Positions 1 to 7,897 of a stretch of 45,233 bases of DNA are shown one piece after another (position 1 is the first letter of the stretch; the number at the start of each line of letters is the position of its first letter). The notes below the pieces were generated by a model, which ran no database searches, had not been told where the DNA came from, and saw only the letters and a list, made by a program, of their open reading frames with translations. The translations under genes and the position numbers were made by a program. Location: contig NZ_VIRF01000055.1 in the NCBI RefSeq assembly GCF_008107685.1, positions 1 to 45,233 of the forward strand. Direction: 5' to 3'. The stretch is from Novosphingobium sp. BW1. GTDB lineage: Bacteria; Pseudomonadota; Alphaproteobacteria; Sphingomonadales; Sphingomonadaceae.

Positions 1-364
1 TAAAGACCCGGGGAACAAGCTGTCCGTCTATCGTGGCGACCACCCCAAAGCGCCGTGTTTGGCGGCGTGCTTCGCTGCGGTGAGAGGCCCTCTAAGCGGA
101 CCCCGCGATTCGGTCAAACCCTTTTTTCAAAAAAGTTTCATCAAATCATGCCAGACTTGCTTGTTCCGGCCTCGTACCGAGGTGGTGCTCATGCACGGCC
201 AATTCAAGGGCATCCCGTGGCCCTGGTTCGCGGCTATCCTGCGGCGCTCCGGGCGTGACCCACCGGATGGTTTGTTTACCTGCCCGCCTTAGCCTAGGGT
301 CTCGAATTCGAGATCCAGCCCCGGCACAAAGGGTCTGGACGCCCAAAGGGAATACGCGCGTCTG
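1..364. other. Intergenic region left of the polysaccharide genes
   Basis: I see no convincing gene here. The region holds a short GC hairpin (CGCCG at 51-55 with CGGCG at 63-67), an AT-rich inverted repeat of seven T then seven A flanked by C and G (121-135), and a perfect 14-bp palindrome at 300-313. It probably contains the promoter for the glycosyltransferase that starts at 365. An AAGGGA element at about 345-350 could be its ribosome site, although the spacing is long. Any gene to the left ends before the window or within its first bases. Confidence 0.5.
300..313. repeat. Perfect 14-bp palindrome upstream of GT2 gene
   Basis: TCTCGAATTCGAGA is self-complementary over its full length and lies about 50 bases before the glycosyltransferase start. 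Its position suits an operator for a dimeric regulator of the polysaccharide genes. No regulator is encoded next to it, so the role is inference. Confidence 0.35.
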
Positions 365-1366
365 ATGTCCTCCTGCCCACTTCCTGCCATCAGTGTGGCC
401 ATGAGCGTCTATAATGGAGAACGCTACGTGGCCAAGGCCATCGAGAGCGTGCTCGCCCAGACCTTTGCCGAGTTCGAATTCCTGATCCTCGACGATGGCT
501 CGACAGACGGCTCGCAGGCGATCCTGGAGCGATACGCGAGGAGCGATACGCGCATTCACCTCATCTTGCGCGAGAACAGGGGCCTCATCGTCAGCCTCAA
601 CGAACTCGTGACCATGGCACGGGCCCCCATCATTGCGCGCATGGATGCCGATGACATCAGCCGCTGCGATCGCTTTGCCCTCCAATATGCCTTCCTGGAC
701 GCCCATCCCGAGTACGGCGTGGTCGGTAGCTGGAGCGCGGACATCGACGGCGAAGGCCGTCCACTCGCCCCGATCGTGGCAGATCACCCGTGCACCCACG
801 AGGAAATGCTGGCGGCCATTGCCCGCGGCGGCCAGCTCATCTGCCACCCTTCGGCCATGATGCGCCGTTCGATTGTACTGGAAGCGGGCGGATACCACGC
901 CGCCTTCCGGCACTGCGAGGATCTTGACCTGTGGCTGCGCCTTGCCAACCTCACGCACCTTGGCAACATTCCCGAGAGACTGCTCCAGTACCGGCGCTAT
1001 CCCGAACAGGTCTCCTCGCGCCACGCGACCGAGCAGCAGATCGGCAGCGCGGTCGCCCGTCTCGCCTATGCGGAGCGCGCGGCCGGACGCAACGACCCCA
1101 CGGCCGATCTCGAACGCCTGCCGCCGCTTGACGCCTTTGACGATCTCTTCGGGCGCCAAGGCGTGACGCGCACACTGCGCGGCGAGATCGCCCTGCACCT
1201 TGTCTATTCGCGCGAGGCCATGGGCGGAGATGGCTTTGCCCTGCTTTTGCAGCACGTCGAGGATGGGGGTGAGACGCAGGGGCTGTGGCGCACGGTCGTG
1301 CGGCTCGTGCGCTTCGGCCTACCCGGCCGAGCCTTTCGCCTCGCCAGGGCCTTGCACGCACGATGA
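365..1366 (+). CDS. Family 2 glycosyltransferase
   Basis: A 333-residue cytoplasmic glycosyltransferase of the GT-A fold that probably adds a sugar from a nucleotide donor to a growing surface polysaccharide or lipid-linked oligosaccharide. The GT2 signature is clear: SVYNGE at 14-19, LDDGSTDGS at 42-50 and the metal-binding DAD at 94-96. There is no membrane segment at the C-terminus, so it is not a synthase-type GT2. Its stop overlaps the start of the flippase gene by four bases (ATGA), which indicates one transcript and translational coupling. Donor and acceptor cannot be read from sequence. The neighbouring flippase and GT14-like gene support a role in exopolysaccharide or O-antigen assembly. 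Confidence 0.9.
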   Translation: MSSCPLPAISVAMSVYNGERYVAKAIESVLAQTFAEFEFLILDDGSTDGSQAILERYARSDTRIHLILRENRGLIVSLNELVTMARAPIIARMDADDISRCDRFALQYAFLDAHPEYGVVGSWSADIDGEGRPLAPIVADHPCTHEEMLAAIARGGQLICHPSAMMRRSIVLEAGGYHAAFRHCEDLDLWLRLANLTHLGNIPERLLQYRRYPEQVSSRHATEQQIGSAVARLAYAERAAGRNDPTADLERLPPLDAFDDLFGRQGVTRTLRGEIALHLVYSREAMGGDGFALLLQHVEDGGETQGLWRTVVRLVRFGLPGRAFRLARALHAR

Positions 1367-2823
1367 GTGTGCGGAGAGCCGCCCTGTGGTCGATGGGCGC
1401 ACAATACGCGACTTTCACGGTCCAGTTTGCCGCGAGCGTCATCATCTCGCGCTTCTTCCTCCTGCCCGCAGACGTCGGCCTCTTCTCCATCGCGCTCGCC
1501 GCGGCCATGCTCGTCTCCATCTTCCAGGACCTGGGCATTACCCGCTTCATCTCGGGCCAGCCGCAGATGGAGACGGGCGCCGTGCCGTTCTACGCTGGGG
1601 TCGCCGTGACGATTGGCTGGTCGGTCGCGCTTGTCGTCGCCCTGGCCGCTCCTCTCGTGGCCCATCTTTACACAGAGCCCGCGCTCGCCCCCCTGCTGTG
1701 GCTGATCGCGGCCTCCTATCTCGTGACCCCTTACGCTACGGTCCCTGCCGCCCTGCTGGTGCGCGCGATGAATTTTCGCGCGCTGTTCAAGGTAAATGCG
1801 GGCAGCGCACTTGCCGGGAATGGCACCGCGGTTGCCCTCGCGGCGGCGGGCTTTGGAGCCGGGTCCCTCGCCTGGGGCGTTCTGGCCACCGCACTCGTGC
1901 GCGCCGCGCTCGCCAACTGGCAGCGCCCCGTGCGCCCACGCCTGCCCCGCGTCCTCACTGCGGTCAGACCCATGCTCGGCTTCAGTTCGATGTCCTTTGT
2001 GCTGAGCGCCAGCGCGGCCATCGGGCAGCGCTCGCAGGACCTCATTGTCGGGCGCCTCCTTGGCCTTGCCGCGACCGGCCTGTTTTCCCGTGCAAGTGCG
2101 CTTGCCGGCCAGCTCACCACCCTGCTGACCGGCGCCATCGGCACCGTGTTCTACGCCGCTTTTGCCCGCAAGCGCGACGCCGGAGAGCCGCTGGCCGAGC
2201 CCTATCTGCACCTCGTCGCCTGCTATACCGCACTCAACTGGGCCGCGATGCTGGGCTTGGCGCTCGCCGCCGAGCCGCTCGTGATGCTGCTCTATGGCCC
2301 CAACTGGATGGGCTCGGCCTCGCTGCTGCGCTGGACCGCGCTGGGCGAGATCTTCTTCGTGGCCGTTCCCCTGCAGATGGATGTGCCACTGCTGCTGGGC
2401 CAGATCCGGCGCCTCGTCTGGGTGAACCTGCTTGACACAGTCGCCGCCGTCGCGATCCTGACCGCTGGCGCCTGGATCAGCCTTGAGGCGGCGGCCATGA
2501 GCCGCATCGCTTATGGTTTCGTGTGGTGGGCAATCTACGCCAGCTATCTCTCGCGCCTCATGGCCTTTCCCTTCACCGCGCTGCTGCGCGTGTACCTGCG
2601 CAGCGGCGCCTGCGCGCTCGCAGCAGTCCTCCCGCTCATGCTCGCCGGGTGGAGCGGGCACGGCGGGGCCGAAATGCCATTTCTCCAGCTTCTCGCGCTC
2701 TCGGGCCTGGGCGTGGGGCTCTGGCTCATCGCACTCGCCCTCACCCGCCACCCCGCCTGGGGTGAAGTGCGTGCGATGCTCACCGCCCTCGCCTCACCGC
2801 TGCGCGTGCCGCTCGGCCGCTGA
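1363..2823 (+). CDS. Wzx-like oligosaccharide flippase (MOP superfamily)
   Basis: A 486-residue inner-membrane protein with about 12-14 hydrophobic segments spread over its length, as in the polysaccharide-transporter branch of the MOP superfamily. It is expected to flip lipid-linked oligosaccharide units to the periplasm. I chose the ATG at 1363, giving MSVRRAALWSMG, over an upstream in-frame start at 1285 because the longer version adds an Arg/Pro-rich stretch inside the preceding gene, whereas 1363 gives the typical four-base overlap. The amphipathic N-terminus followed by a helix at about 10-35 is usual for the family. No Wzy polymerase or Wzz is seen in the window, so those would have to lie to the left. 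Confidence 0.88.
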   Translation: MSVRRAALWSMGAQYATFTVQFAASVIISRFFLLPADVGLFSIALAAAMLVSIFQDLGITRFISGQPQMETGAVPFYAGVAVTIGWSVALVVALAAPLVAHLYTEPALAPLLWLIAASYLVTPYATVPAALLVRAMNFRALFKVNAGSALAGNGTAVALAAAGFGAGSLAWGVLATALVRAALANWQRPVRPRLPRVLTAVRPMLGFSSMSFVLSASAAIGQRSQDLIVGRLLGLAATGLFSRASALAGQLTTLLTGAIGTVFYAAFARKRDAGEPLAEPYLHLVACYTALNWAAMLGLALAAEPLVMLLYGPNWMGSASLLRWTALGEIFFVAVPLQMDVPLLLGQIRRLVWVNLLDTVAAVAILTAGAWISLEAAAMSRIAYGFVWWAIYASYLSRLMAFPFTALLRVYLRSGACALAAVLPLMLAGWSGHGGAEMPFLQLLALSGLGVGLWLIALALTRHPAWGEVRAMLTALASPLRVPLGR

Positions 2824-2835
2824 GAAGAACTCCCC

Positions 2836-3699
2836 ATGCGCTTCGCCTATCTCATCCTTGCCCATAACAACGCCGCGCAATTGCGTCGGCTCATCGAGCG
2901 CCTGCTCGTGTCCGGAAAGGAGGACATCGCGATCATCCACGCCGACCGCGCCTCGCTGCTATGGCCCGAGCTGGAAGGCGACCTTCCCGGACCTTCGGGG
3001 CGGGTCCATCTCATCCCCGATCCGGTGACCGTACGCTGGGGGCACTGGAGCCAGGTCGCGGCCGTTACCAAGCTGGTGTGCGAGGCGCTACGCCTTGGCT
3101 GCGACGCGGCCCACCTCATCAGCGGGGCCGACTGGCCGCTCTTGACGCGCGCCGACCTGGCGCAGGAGATGGCCAAGGGCCTGTGCCATATCGAAGTGCG
3201 TGCCGGGCACCTGGAAGAGCGCATGCAGACCTACCGCTTCGACACGCGCTATCTGCGGCTCGATCCGCAGGAGGACGCGCGCGCCTACGCGGTAACCTGG
3301 CAGCTGCGCCGCCTTGCGCGCTGGGGTGATACCGCAAGACGCCTCTTGCGCCTGGATCGGGCGCGCCCATTCGGCCCATGGTCCTATGGGGCGACGTGGT
3401 GGTCACTTCCCGCCGATGCCCTGCAAACCCTGGGCGAAATCCTGCCCTGCACGCTTGCCTCCGGGCGCCTGAACGGCACCGTGTGCAGCGATGAACATGT
3501 TATTCCCACCATCATCGGCACCCACTTTGCCAGCCGGCTTGCCCCCAATCGCCGCTTCACCGACTTCCCGCACGGTGCCTCGAGCCCGCGCACCCTGACG
3601 CGCGCCGACAGACCCGATCTGGAAGCCAGCGGCGCCTTCTTCGGGCGCAAGTTCGACATGGGTCTCGATCCCTTCTTTCTCGACCTGCCCCGCACCTGA
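2836..3699 (+). CDS. GT14-like beta-1,6-N-acetylglucosaminyltransferase
   Basis: A 287-residue protein resembling the core-2/I-branching (GT14) family, which transfers GlcNAc or a related sugar. Visible family features are the N-terminal FAYLILAHNN, the RWGHWS stretch near 68-73, SGADWPL at 96-102 (matching the family SG-D-P-L motif) and the CSDEH element near residue 220, where the Glu is the likely catalytic base. There is no signal peptide, so it should act in the cytoplasm. It follows the flippase by 12 bases, so it is probably in the same operon. Bacterial members are often found in capsule or exopolysaccharide loci. The actual linkage made is unknown. Confidence 0.8.
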   Translation: MRFAYLILAHNNAAQLRRLIERLLVSGKEDIAIIHADRASLLWPELEGDLPGPSGRVHLIPDPVTVRWGHWSQVAAVTKLVCEALRLGCDAAHLISGADWPLLTRADLAQEMAKGLCHIEVRAGHLEERMQTYRFDTRYLRLDPQEDARAYAVTWQLRRLARWGDTARRLLRLDRARPFGPWSYGATWWSLPADALQTLGEILPCTLASGRLNGTVCSDEHVIPTIIGTHFASRLAPNRRFTDFPHGASSPRTLTRADRPDLEASGAFFGRKFDMGLDPFFLDLPRT

Positions 3700-3759
3700 T
3701 ACGCCCTGCCGCTCCTGCAAAGGGATGCAATTTGCGCGCAAGGCTCCTAGATAGCGCCC

Positions 3760-5580
3760 ATGCCACCTGACAGCGCTGCTCCCAATTCCAAAGCCAACCA
3801 CGACGGCTGGCGCACTCTCTTGCGGTTCCTCCCCTATCTGTGGCCGCGAGAAAACAAGGCCTTGCGTGTGCGCATCGTCATTGCCTGCGTGTTCATCCTG
3901 GCCTCCACAGGTACGCAGCTGCTGCTGCCCTACCTCCTGCGCTGGGCGGTCGATGCCATGGGGGCCACCGGCCCCAAGCTGATCCAGCTCGCGATGTGGA
4001 CGGTGCTGGGCTACGCGGCCGGGCGCCTGCTCCAGAACAGTTTCGACAATCTGCGCAACATAGTCTTCGAGCGGGTAGGGCAGGACGCGACGCGCGCGCT
4101 CGCCGAGAACGTCTTTGGCCAGCTCCATCGCCTCTCACTGCGCTTCCACCTCTCGCGCCGCACCGGCGAGATCACCAAGACCATCGAGCGCGGCACCAAG
4201 AGCATCGACACGATGCTCTACTTCATGCTCTTCAACATCGCGCCGACCGTGCTCCAGCTCGCGATCGTTGCGGTCATCTTCTACGTCAATTTCGGGCCCG
4301 GCCTTGTCGCCGCGACTGCCACCGCCATCGTCGCCTACATCTGGGTGACGCGCACGATCACCGAGTGGCGCACCAAGCTGCGCCAGCAGATGAACCGCCT
4401 CGACGGGCAGGCGCTTGATCGCGCAGTCGATTCGCTCCTCAACTACGAGACGGTGAAGTACTTCGGCGCCGAAGCGCGCGAGCAGGAGCGCTATGCCTCC
4501 GCCACCCGCGCCTATGCGGAAGCGGCAGTAAAGAGCGAGAATTCGCTCGGCTTCCTCAATATCACCCAGGCCGTTGTGACCAATCTCCTGATGGCGGGCG
4601 CGCTCGCCTGGACCGTCTGGGGATGGTACCGGGGCGAATACACGGCGGGCCAGCTGGTCTTCGTCCAGACTTACCTCACGCAGCTGTTCCGGCCGCTCGA
4701 CATGCTCGGCATGGTCTACCGCACCATCCGCCAGGGCCTGATCGACATGGCCGAAATGTTCCGCCTGATCGACACCGAGGTCGAAGTGCCCGACCGCCCG
4801 AGCGCCCCCGCACTGGCGATCCGCGAGCCCAGCATCACCTTCGAGAACGTCGTCTTCGGCTACGAGCCCGACCGCACGATCCTGAAAGGCCTCTCATTCC
4901 ACGTGCCCGCCGGGCACAACGTCGCACTCGTCGGCCCCTCGGGCGCAGGCAAGTCGACCATCGCGCGTCTTCTCTTCCGCTTTTACGATCCGCTCGAAGG
5001 GCGCATCCTGATCGACGGGCAGGACATCCGCGAAGTGACGCAGGCGAGCTTGCGCGCCACCATCGGCATCGTCCCGCAGGATTCAGTGCTGTTCAACGAC
5101 ACCATCGGCTACAACATCGCCTATGGCCGCGACGGCGCAGGGCCCCAGGACGTGGAAGCGGCCGCGCGCGGCGCTGCGCTGATGCCGCTGATCGACCGCC
5201 TTCCCCAGCGCTTCGACACCGAAGTGGGCGAGCGCGGTCTCAAGCTCTCGGGCGGTGAAAAACAGCGCGTTGCCATCGCGCGCACGCTGGTCAAGAACCC
5301 GCCCATCCTGATGCTCGATGAGGCCACCAGCGCGCTCGACACGCGCACCGAAAAGGACATTCTAGGCACCCTCCAGCGCGTCTCGCGCGACCGCACCACG
5401 CTCTCCATCGCGCACCGCCTCTCGACCATCGCAGGCTCGGACCGCATCCTCGTCCTCAACGAGGGGCGCCTCGTCGAGAGCGCCAGCCACGGCGAACTCC
5501 TCGCCCAGCGCGGGCTTTACGCCGAGATGTGGGCGCGTCAGGCCAGCGAAGCCGAGGATCTCGACGAAGCCGCCGAGTAA
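3760..5580 (+). CDS. atm1: Atm1-type ABC exporter (heavy-metal/glutathione-conjugate)
   Basis: A 606-residue half-transporter: membrane domain at roughly 25-330 with six helices, then an ATPase domain with Walker A GPSGAGKST (392-400), signature LSGGEKQ (497-503), Walker B ILMLDEAT (from 517) and the H-loop SIAHRLST (549-556). It works as a homodimer. From memory the sequence closely matches Novosphingobium aromaticivorans Atm1, known structurally and shown to export glutathione derivatives and metal-glutathione complexes. Conserved stretches such as DNLRNIVFERVGQDATR and NRLDGQALDRAVDSLLNYE support this. It is probably a single gene, since the next one lies 324 bases on behind a structured leader. 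Confidence 0.93.
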   Translation: MPPDSAAPNSKANHDGWRTLLRFLPYLWPRENKALRVRIVIACVFILASTGTQLLLPYLLRWAVDAMGATGPKLIQLAMWTVLGYAAGRLLQNSFDNLRNIVFERVGQDATRALAENVFGQLHRLSLRFHLSRRTGEITKTIERGTKSIDTMLYFMLFNIAPTVLQLAIVAVIFYVNFGPGLVAATATAIVAYIWVTRTITEWRTKLRQQMNRLDGQALDRAVDSLLNYETVKYFGAEAREQERYASATRAYAEAAVKSENSLGFLNITQAVVTNLLMAGALAWTVWGWYRGEYTAGQLVFVQTYLTQLFRPLDMLGMVYRTIRQGLIDMAEMFRLIDTEVEVPDRPSAPALAIREPSITFENVVFGYEPDRTILKGLSFHVPAGHNVALVGPSGAGKSTIARLLFRFYDPLEGRILIDGQDIREVTQASLRATIGIVPQDSVLFNDTIGYNIAYGRDGAGPQDVEAAARGAALMPLIDRLPQRFDTEVGERGLKLSGGEKQRVAIARTLVKNPPILMLDEATSALDTRTEKDILGTLQRVSRDRTTLSIAHRLSTIAGSDRILVLNEGRLVESASHGELLAQRGLYAEMWARQASEAEDLDEAAE

Positions 5581-5904
5581 GGCCCGGATCTTGTCCGCGA
5601 AGAGCCATTCGGGCCGCGCGCACAAGACACTCGAAAAGAGGGCGAATCTTCTGTCTGCCGCGGCCATCTGGCCATCCGCCGCAGGCTGGGTGCCCCGCTC
5701 GTGCTGCGCCTGCGAGATCACAAGGCTTGCCATTGCGGGTGCGAATCGGCAAAAGCGGCGTATTCGCAAGGACCCGGTGCAATTCCGGGTGGCTATCCCG
5801 GCCGCCGATCCGCCGGGCAACATCACACACATGCTTTTGAAGAACCCCGGATTTTTGAATTGAAACCCGGCGCTCCCATGTGCCTGATGCGGAAAATCAC
5901 CTAA
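5581..5904 (+). promoter_or_regulatory. Structured, Cys-codon-rich leader of the SulP gene
   Basis: This 324-base stretch between the exporter and the permease contains two adjacent hairpins: TGCGAAT (5740-5746) with ATTCGCA (5762-5768), and ACCCGG (5772-5777) with CCGGGT (5785-5790). Just before and in the first hairpin, TGC codons cluster in two reading frames: at 5702, 5705 and 5711 in one, and at 5728, 5734 and 5740 in the other. The second frame stays open to 5904 and stops directly against the permease ATG. This arrangement fits a cysteine- or sulfur-responsive attenuator or a cis-regulatory RNA, but that is inference. A conserved RNA motif named sul1 is reported upstream of sulfate transporters in Alphaproteobacteria and is the first comparison to make. 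Confidence 0.4.
5701..5904 (+). CDS. Possible cysteine-rich leader ORF
   Basis: A 67-codon frame starting with GTG. It has three cysteines in a CHCGC cluster near its start and ends with MCLMRKIT. Its TAA is followed at once by the ATG of the SulP permease, so translation could be coupled. I see no strong ribosome site before the GTG at 5701, and the internal ATG at 5878 would give only the last eight codons. An overlapping frame (5591-5863) also contains an SCCAC cluster, so I cannot tell which, if either, is translated. Gly/Pro/His-rich composition is consistent with a non-functional peptide whose translation, not product, matters. Confidence 0.28.
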   Translation: MLRLRDHKACHCGCESAKAAYSQGPGAIPGGYPGRRSAGQHHTHAFEEPRIFELKPGAPMCLMRKIT

Positions 5905-7389
5905 ATGAGCAGCTTTCTCGCCCACTACCGTCAGGGATGGCGGTCGAACATTCGCGCCGACGTGCTTTCGGGCCTCGTCGTCGGTCTTGCCCTGATCCCC
6001 GAAGCCATCGGTTTCTCGATCATCGCCGGGGTCGATCCCGCGGTTGGCCTCTGGGCCTCGGTCGCCATCGCGATCATCATTTCCTTCACCGGCGGGCGCC
6101 CCGCGATGGTCTCGGCCGCGACCGCCTCGGTGGCGGTGCTGGTCGGCCCGCTCGTGCGCGAGCACGGCGTCGACTATCTCTTCGCTGCGACCATCCTGAT
6201 GGGCGTGTTCCAGATCATCGCAGGCATCCTGCGGCTGAACCTCGCCATGCAGTTCGTCTCGCGCTCGGTCATCACAGGCTTCGTCAACGCGCTTGCGATC
6301 CTGATTTTCATGGCCCAGCTGCCCGAACTGACCGGCGTCACCTGGCACACCTACGCCATGATCGCGGGCGGCCTTGCGATCATCTACCTGCTGCCGCGCC
6401 TGACGACAGTTGTCCCCTCGCCGCTCATCGCCATCGCAGTCCTCACCGCGATTTCGCTGACCTTCGACACCCCGGTCCACACCGTGGGCGAAATGGGTGA
6501 ACTGCCTAAGGGCCTGCCCTCCTTCGCCTTCCCGCAGGTACCGCTGACCTTCGAGACGCTGCAGATCATCACTCCCACCGCGCTCGCGATGGCCGCAGTG
6601 GGCCTGCTCGAGACGCTACTCACCGCGCAGATCGTCGATGACATGACCGGCACCGATTCCTACAAGCGCATCGAGTGCCGCGGTCAGGGCATCGCCAACA
6701 TCATCGCCGCTATGTTCGGCGGCATGGGCGGCTGCGCGATGATCGGCCAGTCGGTCATCAACGTGACCTCTGGTGGCCGCGGGCGCCTATCGACGCTGAC
6801 CGCGGGTATCTTCCTGTTCATCCTCCTTGCCGCGCTTGGCCCCTGGGTCGGCCAGGTGCCGATGCCCAGCCTCGTGGCGGTGATGATCATGGTTTCGATC
6901 GGCACGTTCTCATGGAACTCGATCCCCAACCTCCGCCGCCACCCCTGGCAGAGCTCGGTGGTCATGGTCGCGACCGTCGTCACCGTGGTCGCCACCAACG
7001 ATCTGTCCAAGGGCGTGATCGTGGGCGTGCTCCTCTCGGGCGTGTTCTTCGCCCAGAAGGTCCAGCGCCTCTTCACGCTGGAGCGCACCGTCGAGGGCGA
7101 TACCGCCACCTACCGCGTAGCCGGGCAGATTTTCTTCGCCTCGGTCCACCGCTTCATCGAGCAGATGGACGCCGCGAGCGAGACGGCCCCAAAGGTCGTC
7201 ATCGACATGGAAAAGGCGCACCTGTGGGACATTTCCTCGGTCGAGGCGCTCGACAAGGTCGTTGCCGAGCTGGCCAAAGGCGGAGCGGACGTGCGCGTCG
7301 TGGGCTACAACCGGGCGAGCGCGGACATCGTCGACAAGTTCGCCGCGCACGACAAGACCGGCTTCGAGCTGGGCACTGTCCCGCACTGA
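5905..7389 (+). CDS. SulP-family anion permease with STAS domain
   Basis: A 494-residue inner-membrane transporter of the SLC26/SulP family. Residues about 15-400 form the membrane domain with the family start RADVLSGLVVGLALIPEAIGFS and the conserved GGMGGCAMIGQSVINVTSGG near 270-290. Residues about 400-485 form a compact STAS domain, usual at the cytoplasmic end. Substrates in this family include sulfate, bicarbonate and dicarboxylates. Sequence alone does not decide, but the cysteine-rich leader would favour sulfate. There is no fused or adjacent carbonic anhydrase, which weakens the bicarbonate option. ATG at 5905 directly follows a TAA of an upstream frame. Confidence 0.92.
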   Translation: MSSFLAHYRQGWRSNIRADVLSGLVVGLALIPEAIGFSIIAGVDPAVGLWASVAIAIIISFTGGRPAMVSAATASVAVLVGPLVREHGVDYLFAATILMGVFQIIAGILRLNLAMQFVSRSVITGFVNALAILIFMAQLPELTGVTWHTYAMIAGGLAIIYLLPRLTTVVPSPLIAIAVLTAISLTFDTPVHTVGEMGELPKGLPSFAFPQVPLTFETLQIITPTALAMAAVGLLETLLTAQIVDDMTGTDSYKRIECRGQGIANIIAAMFGGMGGCAMIGQSVINVTSGGRGRLSTLTAGIFLFILLAALGPWVGQVPMPSLVAVMIMVSIGTFSWNSIPNLRRHPWQSSVVMVATVVTVVATNDLSKGVIVGVLLSGVFFAQKVQRLFTLERTVEGDTATYRVAGQIFFASVHRFIEQMDAASETAPKVVIDMEKAHLWDISSVEALDKVVAELAKGGADVRVVGYNRASADIVDKFAAHDKTGFELGTVPH

Positions 7390-7400
7390 TTGTTTCTCCG

Positions 7401-7425
7401 GGAACCGGGTAGCTGTTCAAGGGTT
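7401..7425 (+). promoter_or_regulatory. Weak EcfG-type promoter candidate
   Basis: GGAACC (7401-7406) is separated by canonical spacing (GGAAC-N16) from GGTT (7422-7425). The known alphaproteobacterial general-stress consensus is GGAAC with CGTT at 16-17 bases, so the -10 element has one mismatch. It sits about 50 bases before the small ORF at 7476. The -10 half lies in a perfect 8-bp stem (7418-7425 with 7437-7444). Confidence 0.22.
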
Positions 7426-7475
7426 GGCAATAAACGAACCCTTGACTGCCCCGCCCGAGTTCCCGGAGTTTCCTG

Positions 7476-7586
7476 TTGAAACGTACACAGCGCCACCTGC
7501 CCGACCTGACGACCACCCTCCTCTACGCCGCCGCGCTGGCTCCCGCTGCCGCGATGTTGCTGGTGGTCAGTCCCTTCCAGGTCTGA
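7476..7586 (+). CDS. Small single-span membrane protein, unknown
   Basis: A 36-residue ORF with TTG start. A ribosome site GGAG lies about eight bases upstream, and a perfect 17-bp terminator hairpin begins 12 bases after the stop. The peptide has a basic N-terminus (MKRTQRH), then a hydrophobic segment at about 14-33 rich in Ala and Leu, so it would be a one-helix inner-membrane microprotein. It lies in the otherwise unexplained gap between SulP and the convergent DUF1737 gene. I recognise no family. Placement between a candidate promoter and a terminator is the main support, and chance remains possible. Confidence 0.42.
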   Translation: MKRTQRHLPDLTTTLLYAAALAPAAAMLLVVSPFQV

Positions 7587-7598
7587 CAGACAAGCTCG

Positions 7599-7647
7599 AC
7601 ACGAAAAAGGGCGAGACGGTCTGCACCCGCCTCGCCCTTTTTCGTGT
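7599..7647. terminator. Bidirectional intrinsic terminator
   Basis: A perfect 17-bp stem (7599-7615 with 7631-7647) and a 15-base loop. Each outer arm carries a run of five A or T, so it can end transcription of the small ORF/SulP transcript on the plus strand and of the DUF1737 gene on the minus strand. Confidence 0.85.
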
Positions 7648-7663
7648 CCGCAGACCTTGTAGG

Positions 7664-7870
7664 TCACATGACCACGTCGGCCTCATGCCAGATCACCGCC
7701 TGCGCCGCCTTCATGCAGTTCTCGGCTGTATCCCAGCTGATCGAGGGCGAACCGTAGAGCCGCCAACCCTGCTCCAGAGCCTCGGAAATCCGCTCGCAGA
7801 AGGCGCGGTCGTCCTTGCCGGTGAGGAGGCGATAAATCGGGCGGTCTTCGGGCGTCTCGTACTGCGACAT
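7664..7870 (-). CDS. DUF1737 domain protein
   Basis: A 68-residue soluble protein of the DUF1737 family. The recognisable core is YRLLTGKDDRAFCERISEAL followed by GWRLYGSPS at about 36-44. The family has no established biochemical function. It starts 27 bases downstream of the PhyH-like dioxygenase, so the two are probably co-transcribed, and it ends just before the bidirectional terminator. No signal peptide or membrane helix is present. Confidence 0.82.
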   Translation of the reverse strand: MSQYETPEDRPIYRLLTGKDDRAFCERISEALEQGWRLYGSPSISWDTAENCMKAAQAVIWHEADVVM

Positions 7871-7897
7871 GGGCGCGGCATCCTTTCCAAATGGCGT

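Noticed and set aside
121..135. C-T7-like/A7-like inverted repeat as a terminator
   Set aside because: An AT-only stem with a one-base loop is not a credible intrinsic terminator, and no gene is seen that it would end.
146..1255. Long minus-strand open frame antisense to the GT2 gene
   Set aside because: Composition is rich in Arg, Ala, Gly and His as expected from the reverse of a GC-rich gene, and the plus-strand GT2 motifs are unmistakable.
1204..2751. 515-codon minus-strand frame under the flippase
   Set aside because: Highly charged, repetitive Gly/His/Glu/Arg composition with no domain; a shadow of the flippase codon bias.
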